Positions 20,354 through 31,455 of a DNA stretch of 46,627 nucleotides are shown in pieces. The notes beneath the pieces are model-generated. The model worked only from the letters and a program-made list of their open reading frames with translations. It was not told the origin of the DNA and did not search any database. The first letter of the stretch is position 1. Every line of letters starts with the position of its first letter. Origin of the DNA: Cochliopodium minus (lineage: Eukaryota; Discosea; Himatismenida; Cochliopodiidae); the NCBI GenBank assembly GCA_024220525.1, contig JAMYWO010000294.1, positions 1 to 46,627 of the forward strand, written 5' to 3'. Both the position numbers and the translations under genes were made by a program.

Positions 20354-21253
20354 ATGCAAGATGAAGGGAGTGATTTTGAAAAAAAAGGTAGTTTCAATAA
20401 GAGTTAATTTTATATAAAAAAAAAAATTTTATTTTCCTTCCACCAAAGATAATGGAACAACAAATTTAGAAGAGAATAAAGAAGAAAATCAATCACAAAA
20501 CACGGAAATTCCACCATCAATCATTTATTCTTTAATTTCAAAAGGACCAATAGTATTCATAGAATATTATGCAAAAGAAGGAAATTACATTAATATGGCC
20601 AAAAAAATGATATCCAATTTGAAATCAATGGATCAAAAAAAGTCATTAAAGGAAAAAACTGGGAGGTAAAAATAAAATAAAATGGTTTAGAATTTGGGTT
20701 GATTCATTATATATTATAGATTTGTATTCCATTATATGGTCAAAGATAGATTAACATATTTATGTTTTGCAACAATAAATCAACCAAAAAAATCATGTTT
20801 CGATTATCTTGAAAAAATACAAGAAGAATTTCTCAAAAAATTTGAAATGAAAGACATAAATGAATGTGATATAAGCAATGCTCCTCTATTTATTGATTTT
20901 CAAAATACAATGAAAGACCATATGGTAAAAAAAAACAAAATATCCTCAAATCAAATATATATGAAATCAAATCTAAATAAATTTCTTATTCTTTTTCCTT
21001 TCAATTTATATAAAATTAAAAACAGATTGAATATAGCGGATCAGATTCAAATATTACAATTCAAAAAACTGAAGAAAAATCTAAAGAAAATTTAATTGTT
21101 GAACCAACCACTCCAACTAAAGTTACTCAACCTTTATTAGTTGAAGATGATGACATACCAAGATATGGAACATGTTTTTGTATTTGTGCAAAATATCCAC
21201 ATGTTTTCAACAAATATTTTGGGAAATTCAAAAAGAAAAGAAACAAAAAATGA
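20354..21253 (+). CDS. Longin-domain protein without a SNARE motif
   Basis: Exons 20354-20387, 20449-20665, 20720-20924 and 21026-21253 give 227 aa. After an acidic N-terminus the longin profilin-like fold is read: IYSLISKGPIVFIEYYA, RFVFHYMVKDRLTYLCFATI (the F-H-Y/Y-L-C signature of VAMP7/Sec22 longins) and CFDYLEKIQEEFLKKF. A SNARE coiled coil should follow, but instead there is an acidic, Thr/Pro-rich stretch ending RYGTCFCICAKYPHVFNKYF and a basic tail. The Cys cluster CFCIC could be lipid-modified. That layout recalls plant phytolongins, which are longin proteins that lost the SNARE motif. No transmembrane helix is seen. A role in membrane traffic is inferred only. Confidence 0.68.
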
Positions 21254-21498
21254 TTTTATCACTCCATTCCACATTTTTTTTTCAAAGAGATTATAAATTT
21301 ATTTATTTCAAAAAATAAAATATAATCTTTCATGTTTTTTTATCTCGATCCATTAAATTATTTATTTCTTTAACCCTCTTTTTTTTTTTTGTGATTTTAT
21401 TGTCTTTATCATATAAACATTTAGATTATTTGTAATGGCGATATCTTCAAATATAAAATTTTGAATATTAATAAAAGCAAAAAAAAAAAAAAAGAATA

Positions 21499-24400
21499 AT
21501 GGATTCAATAAATAATTTACAAGCAACAAATGATTTGGATAATTCAAATTCTGAACTTCAATTATCAAAGGAAGATGAGAGTGTCACTGAAGTTGAAATT
21601 ACTCAAATCTTTAAATTACAAACTTCTATTCCAAAAATATGGCCAATTCTTACAATAAAGAAACCAGGATTTGAAGGTAATTTTTTATTTGGCAAAGAAA
21701 AATCTGTTAATAAATGTATCAAAATATTTTGTAGGTGTTGCTAATTTTAGAGGTATCAAGATATTAAAAAATATTTATTCCAAATATTTATTTACATCTT
21801 TTCAATAAAAGACTTGGGAAGATCTTATAGTTCAAAAATATACAATTATAAATCAAATGAAGGGTAAAAAAAAAAAAATTATTAATTTTCACCTAATTTT
21901 TATTATATGTTCTTTAAAAGGGATGATAATATAATTAATGTTAGAGAATTACAAGTATATAGATGTGCAGTTCCATTGAGTGCATCAGAAAAAGATTTTG
22001 ATTTATTTAAAAGATTAAAAATTAAAACCTTTATTGATCTCAGATCTTCCAGGGAAGTTGATTCACAACCTTTTCCAAAACAATTATCAAATACAATAAA
22101 TTACCATAAATTAGATTTTCTCTCCACTGTGAAAGCTCAGTAATTTTTTTTTTTCCTTTATTCTCCTTTAATTTCCTTATTGAATTTTAGATTGAAGATT
22201 CTGACCTCTGCTAGCAAACCAACGTAAAAAAAATTCTTATTTTAAAATTTCTTATTTATCTTTTATTGAAATTTTTTTGAAAGTGCTTCTTATCGCCTTA
22301 TTAAATCTCAATTAACAAAGAAGGGTTATTTTTTTTTTAAAAATTTAATTTAAATATTAATTAAATTTTTAAAAAATTAAAAAATTGAAATTAAAAAAGG
22401 AAAAAAGGATGCATTGCAATATTTTGCAAACACAGTGAATCAGTTTAAACTTTACAAAATAATAGCAATGGAATGTGGAGTTAAAATTGCTAATGCTCTC
22501 AAATTAGTCACTGAACCTTCCAACAGACCTGTATTCTCTTTTTATTTCTTTTTATTATCTGTTATCAAGTTTAATATTTCTTATCTGTTCAAGTTTAATA
22601 TTTTTTGATATATTATTCAGTTTAATGTTTCTTATTTGTTATCAAGTTTAATATTTGTTATTTGTTATTAAATTATTTATTGAATTTTAATTTTGTTAAA
22701 TTTTTTGAATATTAAAAGGTTGTCTTTTTTTGTAGTCATGGGAGAGATAGGTATTTCTCTTAAAATATTTTTTTTTTAAATTAAATGAATTAATAATCTC
22801 TTTTTTTTTTTTAACATTTGTAACATTTTTTTCATTTTTAAAATAGAACAGGAATAGTGGCGGCAATGATTTTGCATTGTTTAAATGTTCCAAAAGATTT
22901 GATTTGTTCTGAATATTTTTTATCGGAAGAAGGTGGTTTTGATGAACAAATAGAAATTAAAGGATTAAAAGGATTCTCGAGAGACACCATGTGGCTTTTA
23001 TTACATTGGCTCGAAAATAAGGTTTTATTTACATTTATATTAATTGTATTATTTATTATTTAATAATTCATAAATTCATTATTATTCATTAATTCATTAT
23101 AATAATTCATTTTATTGGTATTTCTTATTTAATAATTCATTTTTTTTTTTTAAATTATTCAATACATTAACAATTTATTTAATGTTTGTTTATTTTTGAA
23201 AAGTTTGGATCATTGTCACAGTACTTGAAAGAAATGGGATTTGGGTATACATGGCAAGCAAGGTTAAGAAATGGGTTGATATCAGATTATTCTTCTCTTT
23301 TAAACAAATTATCCCTCCCCTCCAAACTCAAATCTACTTCTTTTCTTACCCTCCATCCTCATCCTCCTTCTCATTCTCCTTCTCATAACCTTTCTTCCCT
23401 CAATCTTTCTTCTCCCTCTCCCACTCATCAATACGAACACCAACAGCATCAACAAGAATATCAACAACAACAATACCATCAACAACAAGAATACCATCAA
23501 CAACAACAAGAATATCAACAGCAACAACAGTACCATCAACAACAACACCATCAACAACAACAAGAATATAACCAACAACAACAAGAATATCACCAGCAGA
23601 ATCAACAACAACAAAGAGGAGAAGGGAGCTCTCATCTTTACACTCTTCATGAGAATATTCTTAATGAGAGTTATTCTTCCAGCAACGATAATAATTTGGA
23701 TGACACTTCTTCTAATGATGATACTACTTTAAATAATAAGGAAACCCATAATTACCATCTGGATAGTTCTCTCGATAAAAATACTCAGAATGATAAATCT
23801 CTTCATTTAAATACACATAATGATAAATCTGTTCATTTGAGTACACAGAATGATAAATCTCTTCATTTGAGTACACACAATGATAAATCTCTTCATTTAT
23901 TAAATTCTCTCCATCATCAATCATCCTCTCATTTAAATACTCTTTATAATCAGTCTTCTTCTTCTCTTCACACTCCATCTTCTTCTAATCTTCATACCCC
24001 TTCTTCTTCTTCTTCTAATAATCAATCTTCTTCTCTTTCTCTTCATCCCAACCATGGGAGCACTCATCAAAATTCAAATTCCTTTAATGATACCTTACCC
24101 GAACATCTCACAAAACCTTTTAGTAGATCTCCCAATTTCCTTCGTGTATTCTTTTCTTTTCAATTATTAATTCTTTTTGTTCTAAATTTATTTTTATTTT
24201 TATTTTTATTTTTATTTTTATTTTTATTTTTATTATTATCATTTAATTATTTACAAAAAAAAAAAAAGGATTCACAAGATAAAGGAGTGAATAAACTTGA
24301 TAGAAATAAGAAAGTGGACACACTTGGCAACTCTTTGTTCATCAGACCTAATGAACAAGAACAGTACAAAGGAGAACAAAACAGAGGAGAAAATAGAGAA

Positions 24401-26002
24401 CAAATTCTACAAGATAAACGTAACAATAATCTACAAGATAAACATACACAAGATAAACATAACAATAATGTACAAGATAATAATGTACTAGATAAATATA
24501 ACAAAGTACAAGATAACAATGTACAAGATAATAANNNNNNNNNNNNNNNNNNNNNNNNNNNNNNNNNNNNNNNNNNNNNNNNNNNNNNNNNNNNNNNNNN
24601 NNNNNNNNNNNNNNNNNNNNNNNNNNNNNNNNNNATAAAAAAAACAATAATAAAGGTAACAATGTACAAGATAAAGATAACAACATACAAGATAACAATG
24701 TACAAGATAAAGATAACAATATACAAGATAGAGAAGTAAAAGAAAGGGGAGACGAAGGAAGAAAATTAGAGGAACAAAAAGAAGAAGAAAAAAAGGAAAA
24801 GAAAAGAGTGAGAGATAGACTTAGACTAAGTAATTTAAAAGGTTTGAGGGGTCATAGAAAAAGTTCAAAGAGTCTTGATTTCCGTCCTTCTGCTCAACCT
24901 GATGGTGATTTTACTCCTCCTGGTATTATCACTCCCAGCCATCACCATCTTCCTATTTCTCATCATTATCAACCTCCTCCTCCTCACGACAGTAATTCTA
25001 TTTTTAATATTTTTAAATTACTTAATTATTTACAGTAAATATCTTTTATTTTATATTTTTTTAATTATTAATTGAAATTTTTAAATTATTGAAAGTAAAT
25101 ATCTATATTTTATTTTTTTATTTTTTTAATTAATTGAAATTTTGAAATTATTTTTTAAATATTTTATTTTTTTGATGTTTATTATTTAAAGGTGAACACA
25201 AACAAAACAAAATAACAATAAACATTACCGGTGAAACTTCTCCAAACCCCCTGTATCAAGAAATTACCCCGAAAAAAGATGAAGGTAGTTTTCTGATTCT
25301 TTTTTCTTTTATTTTCGTTCTTTTCATCATTATCGTCATTGTTTTTATTATTTTCTTTTTTTAATTTTCTTTTATTGAAAAAAGTAAAGGAAGAAAAAAA
25401 GAGAGAACTCACACGAAAAGAAAAAAAACAAATTTTAAAAGAAAAAGAAAAAAAAGAAAAAAAAGAGAAAAAGGAAGTTTATTCTTCTTTGTATTTATCC
25501 AACCCAAAGTATTATGAAAACGTTGAAATCCCCAAAACCCCCAAAATTGAAAAGAAAGAAGCCAAAAAAACTTTGAAACGTTTGGAAAAAGATTGTGAAC
25601 ATATAGCAAAAGAAATCAATTCGAAACAAGGTAAAAAAAAAAATAAATCAAATGATATTAATTGTTAATTTTTATTTCAAAAAATTATTATAAAAAGATC
25701 TCTTTGAGAAAAAGTTTCTTGAATTGAAAAGGTTGGAATTGGAAATAGAGAGTCTTCAATCAAGCATTACTGAACAAAAAATTTCACTTGCTCAAACAGA
25801 ATCAAACCTTTTAAAACAACTTCAGATAACTATGGAGTTTGAACATCCTACTATAGAAGTTGATGTACCCAAAGTTTCTCCTTTCAAAGAATCCTCACCT
25901 CAAGATAAAATGGTTCATTTCAATAATTCTTTGAATCTTAGCCCTGAAATTATGGAATCCCCCAAGAAAACAATTTCTGAATATCAATTGGGAAATAAAT
26001 GA
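21499..26002 (+). CDS. Tyr_phosphatase3-type protein phosphatase with long disordered repeat-rich tail
   Basis: Exons 21499-21676, 21735-21752 (18 nt), 21812-21863, 21921-22139, 22191-22223, 22284-22324, 22400-22530, 22719-22750, 22847-23021, 23204-24145, 24269-24991 (with the gap), 25192-25284, 25385-25630, 25698-26002. Residues 60-300 form the phosphatase: GVANFRDLG, VYRCAVPLSASEKDF, KTFIDLRSSREVD, the CX5R loop C229-SHGRD-R235 followed by TGIVAAMIL, and GYTWQARLRNGL. This is the DSP-like family of bacterial and fungal tyrosine/phosphoinositide phosphatases (PF13350 type). The catalytic Cys exon is only 32 nt. Over 600 low-complexity residues follow: Ser/Pro, Gln/His/Tyr, NDKSLHL repeats, QDK-Asn repeats, a Lys/Glu coiled coil and a C-terminal leucine-heptad-like segment. 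Frame before and after the 100-N gap differs by one, so the gap size is nominal. Substrate unknown. Confidence 0.82.
23445..23610 (+). repeat. CAA-rich Gln/His/Tyr/Glu repeat in the phosphatase tail
   Basis: Imperfect short repeats of the form (CAA)n with CAC, TAC and GAA codons inserted, coding runs of Gln broken by YH, EY or HH. A coding trinucleotide repeat tract, probably length-variable. Confidence 0.9.
23789..23905 (+). repeat. 30-nt coding tandem repeat (NDKSLHLxTx)
   Basis: Four direct copies of a 30-base unit coding N-D-K-S-L/V-H-L-N/S-T-H/Q, differing by a few bases. It lies in the disordered tail of the phosphatase. Confidence 0.9.
24535..24634. other. Scaffold gap of exactly 100 N
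   Basis: One hundred N interrupt the QDK/Asn repeat tract of the phosphatase tail. The reading frames on the two sides disagree by one base if 100 is taken literally, so the true length is unknown. Confidence 0.99.
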
Positions 26003-26048
26003 AGCTTTCGTGTTCAACCTTGATTTTTCTTTTTTTTTTCACGAATGA

Positions 26049-27454
26049 ATGAAAAATAAAAAAAAAATGAAAATTTTCTGTTATTCACTATTTCTTTTCT
26101 TTCTAATTTTATTGATTGGATTGGTTGAATGTGAATATAAAGTTGATGATTTTCTTTTCAAAAGAATCTATGTAATCAATTTAAAGAGAAGGCCAGATAG
26201 GAGAATGAGAATGGAAAAAAATTTAAAATTTTTGGATGGGATCGTTCCTTATTCTTTTTTTGATGGTTTTGATGGATCTATCATTACTAAAGAATGGTTA
26301 AAAGAAAATAATTATACCATTCTCAATTATTGGAGAGATCCTTTTTTTGGGAGAACTCTCAATAAAGGGGAAATAGGTTGTTTGATTAGTCATATGAATG
26401 GTAAAAACATAAAGTGATTAATTTCTTTGAATATATATAAATTTTATTTTACAGTTTGGGAATTGATTGCAAATTCAGATGAGCCAACATTGATTTTAGA
26501 AGATGATCTTTTATTTTCAGATGATTTTTTGGAAATAAATAAAAAAATGAAAAAAGATTTGAAAAAAGGGTTTTTTCATTTACTTTATTTGTATCGTGTT
26601 CCTTTAAAACCTGAAGAAGTTTCCCGATTGGTGAATACTATGTTTGTTAAACCAAGATACAGTTATACCACTGCTGCTTATGTAAGATTTCTATTTTAAA
26701 TTTTTATTATTATTGTTTTTAAATATTATTGTTTATTATTTATTTTTATTAATTTTTTATATTAATTTTTTATTAATTTTTTTTAAATTTAATAAATTAT
26801 TTATTTAGGTGCTTACACCTGCTGGAGCAAGATTACTTTTGAATACGCACATAAAACAAAATCTGATACCAGTTGATGAATATTTGTAATTTTACTTTTA
26901 ATTTTTTAATTTTTTAATAATTGAATAATTTATAATAATTTATAACAATTTAATAAATTATAATAATTAATGATTTATTATTAATATAAATTAATTTTTT
27001 TAATAGTTTTTTATTATGATTTATTATTTTGCAATTTTTTAAAATAATTATTTTGTGTGATACAAAAAATGTTAAAATAGACCAATTATGTATGATGAGA
27101 ATCCACATGAAGCGGCATTGGAGTTTATTAAATTCCCAAAAATAGAGGCTCTTTCAACAAGAGACATTGGTTTTGTTAAAACTCGTCCCTTTGAAGATTC
27201 TGACACTGAATCCTCTGTTCTTCTTTCTTCTGAAAAAGGTAAATTATTATTTAGTTCTTTTTAATATTTTTTTCTTCTATTTTTATTTCATTTTTATTTT
27301 TACATCATTTTATTTTTTATTTTTTATTTCATTTTTATTTTTTACATCATTTTATTTTATTTTTTATTTTTTATTCAAATTTTTTATTTTTTATTTGAAA
27401 TTTTTTATTTGAAATTTTTTATTTGAAATTTTTTATTTGAAATTTTTTATATCA

Positions 27455-27485
<31 letters not shown>

Positions 27486-28193
27486 TTTTGTTTTATTATT
27501 TTACATTTATTTTATTGGTAACAGAAAAGAAAGATGTTGAGATGAAAGTTGATGCTAATGATAAAAAAGTGGCAGAAGAGACAGAAGAGACAGAAGAGAT
27601 AGAAGAGATAGGGGAGATAGGAGAGATAGAAGAGATAGGAGAGATAGAAGAGACAGGAGAGATAGAGATGAGAGATGAATATTTTGAAGAAAAGATAAAG
27701 GGGAAAGAAAAAGAAAAGGGAGAGGAAATAGAAAATGAATTGATGGAAATTCCTTCTTTTTATGAAATAAAAAAACATGAGGGATATTATTTTGTGGTGA
27801 TATCATACAGTAATAAAATAGGGGAGATGGGATTACAATATTTTAAAAGAAGTGCCAAATACTTTGGTATTTCTTCCAATTTACTTCTTGGTCCTCCCAA
27901 TGAACCTCTTCTCCCCAAATTTCTCAAAATCTACTCTTCTCTCCTCCGCTTTAAACGCCTCATCTCCAACCAAACCCCCCTCAATTCTAATAATAATGAT
28001 AAAAATAACAATAATAATATGAACAATAACAATAATAATAATAACAATAGTAATAACATTAACAATAATAATATTAACAATAACAATAATAATAATAATA
28101 ATAACATTAATAATAACATTAACAATAATAATAATAACAATAATAACATTAATAATAATAATAACATTAATAATAATAATAGCAACAATAACA

Positions 28194-28224
<31 letters not shown>

Positions 28225-30012
28225 AAATAAAAATAGAAAAGTGAAAAAGGTGGATAGTAAGAAGATTATATGTTTGATAATTTTGGAAGCAGAAAGAACA
28301 TTGTTTAGTTCTGATCCCTTTTCTTTCATTCATTCTTATCTCCTTTCTTCTCTCCCCTCTTCTTTTCTCTTCCCCTCCCTCTCTTCTCCTTTTTCTCTCC
28401 GTGAAGATACTCTTTATGATGACCCTCCTTCTCATAGCAAAGGTAAAGATGTTAATGCTTGTAATGATAAAGATTCACAGAATAATAATGAAGAAGGAGA
28501 AGAGGAAAGAGATGAATTAGAAGAGATGATGGATAGAATAGGAGAAGAAGAGATGATGAATAGAATAGAAGAAGAAGAAAAAAAGAAGGGGAAAGTAGAA
28601 GAAAAAGAAGAGAAGAAGGGGAAAGTAGAAGAAGAGAAGAAGGGGAAAGAAGAAAAAGAGAAGAAGGGGAAAGTAGAAGAAGAGAAGGGGAAAGAAGAAA
28701 AAGAGAAGAAGGGGAAAGTAGAAGAAGAGAAGAAGGGGAAAGAAGAAAAAGAGAAGAAGGGGAAAGAAGAAAAAGAAGTGAAGAAGGGGAAAGAAGAAAA
28801 AGAGAAGAAGGCGAAAGAAGAAAAAGAGAAGAAGGGGAGGAGAGAAAAAGAAAAAAAGAAATTGAAAATAAACACTTCTCTTTTCCTCTCCAACATTGAC
28901 AATCTCCTCTCCTTTTTTTCTCATTACCTCCTCTTTTTACAATCCCCTTCTTCTAATTCTTCTTCTTCTACTTTCCCTAAAACCTTTAAAAATGAAAATA
29001 GTTTGTTAAATTTCATTGAAAATTATAACACTCACATTGACAACATTGCTAACACTCACATTGACATTGATAACACTCACATTGACAACATTGCTAACAC
29101 TCGCATTGATATTGATAACACTCACATTGACATTGATAACACTCACATTGATATTGATAACACTCACATTGATATTGATAACACTCACATTGACAACATT
29201 GCTAACACTCACATTGACGACATTGCTAACACTCGCATTGATATTGATAACACTCACATTGACATTGATAACACTCACATTGATATTGCTAACACTCACA
29301 TTGACATTGATAACACTCACATTGATATTGATAACACTCACATTGATGATATTGGTAACACTCACATTGATGATATTGGTAACACTCACATTGATGATAT
29401 TGGTAACACTCACATTGATGATATTGGTAACACTCACATTGAGGATGATAATAAAGGAAAAAGAAAAGAGAAGAATAAAAAAAGAGAGAAAATGAAAATA
29501 GAAGAAGACAGAAAAGGAGAATTAATGGTACAAATAGAAGACAATGATCTCACCAAATTTAAATTTCACTTTGGTCAAGGTTTCCCTTTAACTCTTTTTA
29601 ATTTTTATTTAAAACTTCTTTCCTATCAGTTGTTTTAACTTTATTGATAATATTTATCTAATTTTTAATATAACTTCTTTTATTAATATGTTTATAAATA
29701 CTTTGGTTTATTTTAAACTTTTAATTCATATTTTAAAAGAACTTTTTTTTATTTAAATTTTTTATTAATTTATTTTTTAAATAAAAGGAAAGTTATTGAA
29801 TAGAAAAACAGGATTACCAATACACCTATTTCATTTGAAAGTGAGAGAAGAAGAAGAGAAGGAGAAGAGAAGAGAAAAGATGGGTGTTTATTTACAAATT
29901 GCAAATCTTGTTGGTGCCTGGAATATTGCTAAAAACTCTCATCCTCCCTTCCTCCCCTCCCTCTCCCTTCCCCTTTCCTCTCCTAATAAAATTGATAAAA
30001 ATGATAAGAGTG

Positions 30013-30046
<34 letters not shown>

Positions 30047-30084
30047 GAGTGATAATAATAATAATAATAATAATGATAAGAGTG

Positions 30085-30121
<37 letters not shown>

Positions 30122-30122
30122 T

Positions 30123-30166
<44 letters not shown>

Positions 30167-31365
30167 GAATAATAAAAATAAAGAAAAGATAATAAATTGT
30201 GATGATCTCTATTGTAGGAGCATTCTTCATAAAGAGAAAGTAGAGTATGCAAGTGTGAGTAAAGAGAAAGTAGAATATCCAAGTGCGAGTAAAGAGAAAG
30301 TAGAGTATGCAAGTGTGAGTAAAGAGAAAGTAGAATATCCAAGTGTGAGTAAAGAAAAAGTAGAATATCCAAGTGTATTTATAGAAATAAATGTGGTGAG
30401 GGAAATGGAAGAAGAGAAAATGAAGGAAATGATAGAAGGAATAAAAAAGATAGAGTATGATTGGAATAAAGTGTTTTTATGGATTTGTTTTGATCAAAGC
30501 AGTATTTCTCCCAAAAATAAAAAAACTCTTCTTTCTTTGCTTCTTTTCTCTAAAAACAAGAAAATTAAATACAAATTAGAAAAAGTGGAAAGAGATAAAG
30601 TACATTTTGTTGATTTAAAATTGATTGCTTTGAAAAAGAGTCAACAATTAGGTTGTTCTTTTTATTTCACAACAAATTCAATTTTAAAAGACGTTTATGT
30701 GTTGAATAGATTGATTAATGTAAATTCTTATCTTGTTTCTCCTTCTTTGTATGATTCCTCTTTTTCTCCCAATTATTGGACCAATTTTACTTTTATTCCT
30801 CCCTTTTCTTACTCTTCTTCTCCTTCTCCTACTCGTATTTTTCTTTCTTAAAAATAAGTTTTATTATTATATTCTATTATTACATTCTTTAGTTTATTTT
30901 TGTTCTTTTTTTAAAATATTTATTATTTTTTAATTTTTTGCAAAAAAAAAAAAAAGATATTTTTGTTCACGAAGACAAAGAAGGAAAAAAAATAAAACCA
31001 ACAGGCACATGGTTTGAAATTTTAATTTTATCTAAATATAACATTAAATTTTAAATATTAAAGTTATTAAAAATAATAAAAATTAATAAAATAAACTTTT
31101 TTTTAAAAAAAGGGCTGTTCCTGTTGTGTTTAATACCTATCTTCTTAGAAGAGATATCATAGACTTGGTGATTATAAAGTTGACAGAAAATAGAAATTTT
31201 CTTCTCCTTCCTTCTCAAAATGATGAAAACAAAAATGTTTATGAAAAAGAAAGATTGAGGGTGGATGTTGAAATTTCAATACAATTATTCGATCATTTTT
31301 ATTTTCCTACTTTAATAACTGATAAACACCTTTCCTATGGTTTGCTTGTTAATAATGTTAAGTAA
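26049..31365 (+). CDS. Two-domain glycosyltransferase: GT25 collagen galactosyltransferase-like + PLOD-like glycosyltransferase
   Basis: Exons 26049-26400, 26455-26681, 26809-26885, 27081-27238, 27525-29579, 29788-30834, 30957-31011 and 31113-31365; 1407 aa in one unbroken frame. A signal peptide is followed by the GT25 domain: RIYVINLKRRPDRRMRM, YWRDPFFGRTLNKGEIGCL, LILEDDLLFS, YSYTTAAYVLTPAGARLLL, LIPVDEYLPIMYDENPHE and SDTESSV. This matches COLGALT, which puts galactose on hydroxylysine. The second half resembles the glycosyltransferase region of lysyl hydroxylase (PLOD): YYFVVISYSNK, LQYFKRSAKYFG, LIILEAERTLFSSD, LGCSFYFTTNSIL, NRLINVNSYLVSPSL, GTWAVPVVFNTYLLRRDII and a late HLSYGLLV. Its DxD-type metal motif is not obvious (ILEAER where FxDxYD is expected), so activity of that half is doubtful. 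Large Asn, Lys/Glu and HID repeats interrupt it. Likely in the ER lumen. Confidence 0.82.
27985..28235 (+). repeat. Asparagine-repeat tract (AAT/AAC)n
   Basis: About 80 codons of AAT/AAC with occasional ATT, AGT, ATG, AAA and GAT, inserted into the PLOD-like half between conserved blocks. Its antisense gives long Leu/Ile ORFs that are not genes. Confidence 0.95.
28510..28860 (+). repeat. Lys/Glu coding repeat (EEKEKKGKxxE)
   Basis: Imperfect tandem purine-only repeat, units of 24-36 nt around GAGAAGAAGGGGAAAG. It codes charged KGKVEEE/KGKEEKE units, probably a long single alpha helix or disordered insertion. Confidence 0.92.
29023..29440 (+). repeat. Coding tandem repeat NTHIDxx(x)
   Basis: About 19 units starting AACACTCACATTGA, of either 21 nt (N-T-H-I-D-I-D) or 24 nt (N-T-H-I-D-N-I-A or D-I-G). 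Sub-types are ordered in blocks, with DIG units only at the 3' end, showing recent stepwise duplication. Confidence 0.93.
30005..30180 (+). repeat. Second asparagine-repeat tract (AAT)n
   Basis: Almost pure AAT, broken by AAG AGT GAT (KSD) and GAT GTT codons, inside the exon 29788-30834 of the glycosyltransferase. Confidence 0.95.
30232..30381 (+). repeat. 30-nt coding tandem repeat (SKEKVEYxSx)
   Basis: Five direct 30-base units coding S-K-E-K-V-E-Y-A/P-S-V/A, alternating YAS and YPS forms for the first four. It directly follows the Asn tract. Confidence 0.93.
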
Positions 31366-31455
31366 TTAAGGTAGATTTTAGTTTTGAATTATCAATTAAT
31401 TTTGGAAATATTAAATTAATAATTCAAAAAAAATAAAAAAAATTGAAACAAAATA

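Noticed and set aside
23309-23650. Minus-strand Leu-rich ORF opposite the phosphatase
   Set aside because: Antisense of CAA repeats (TTG); the plus strand is the in-frame continuation of a recognisable phosphatase.
27881-28435. Long minus-strand ORFs rich in Ile/Val/Leu opposite the glycosyltransferase
   Set aside because: They are antisense readings of the Asn-codon repeat (ATT/GTT/TTA), with no start context or homology; the plus frame has conserved blocks on both sides.
29023-29440. Possible CRISPR-like array (regular short repeats)
   Set aside because: There are no unique spacers; the whole region is tandem coding repeat in a eukaryotic exon.
29006-29495. Antisense and third-frame ORFs over the NTHID repeat (VSVINVN, LTLITLT)
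   Set aside because: A repeat without stops is open in several frames; only the NTHID frame joins the conserved exons in phase.
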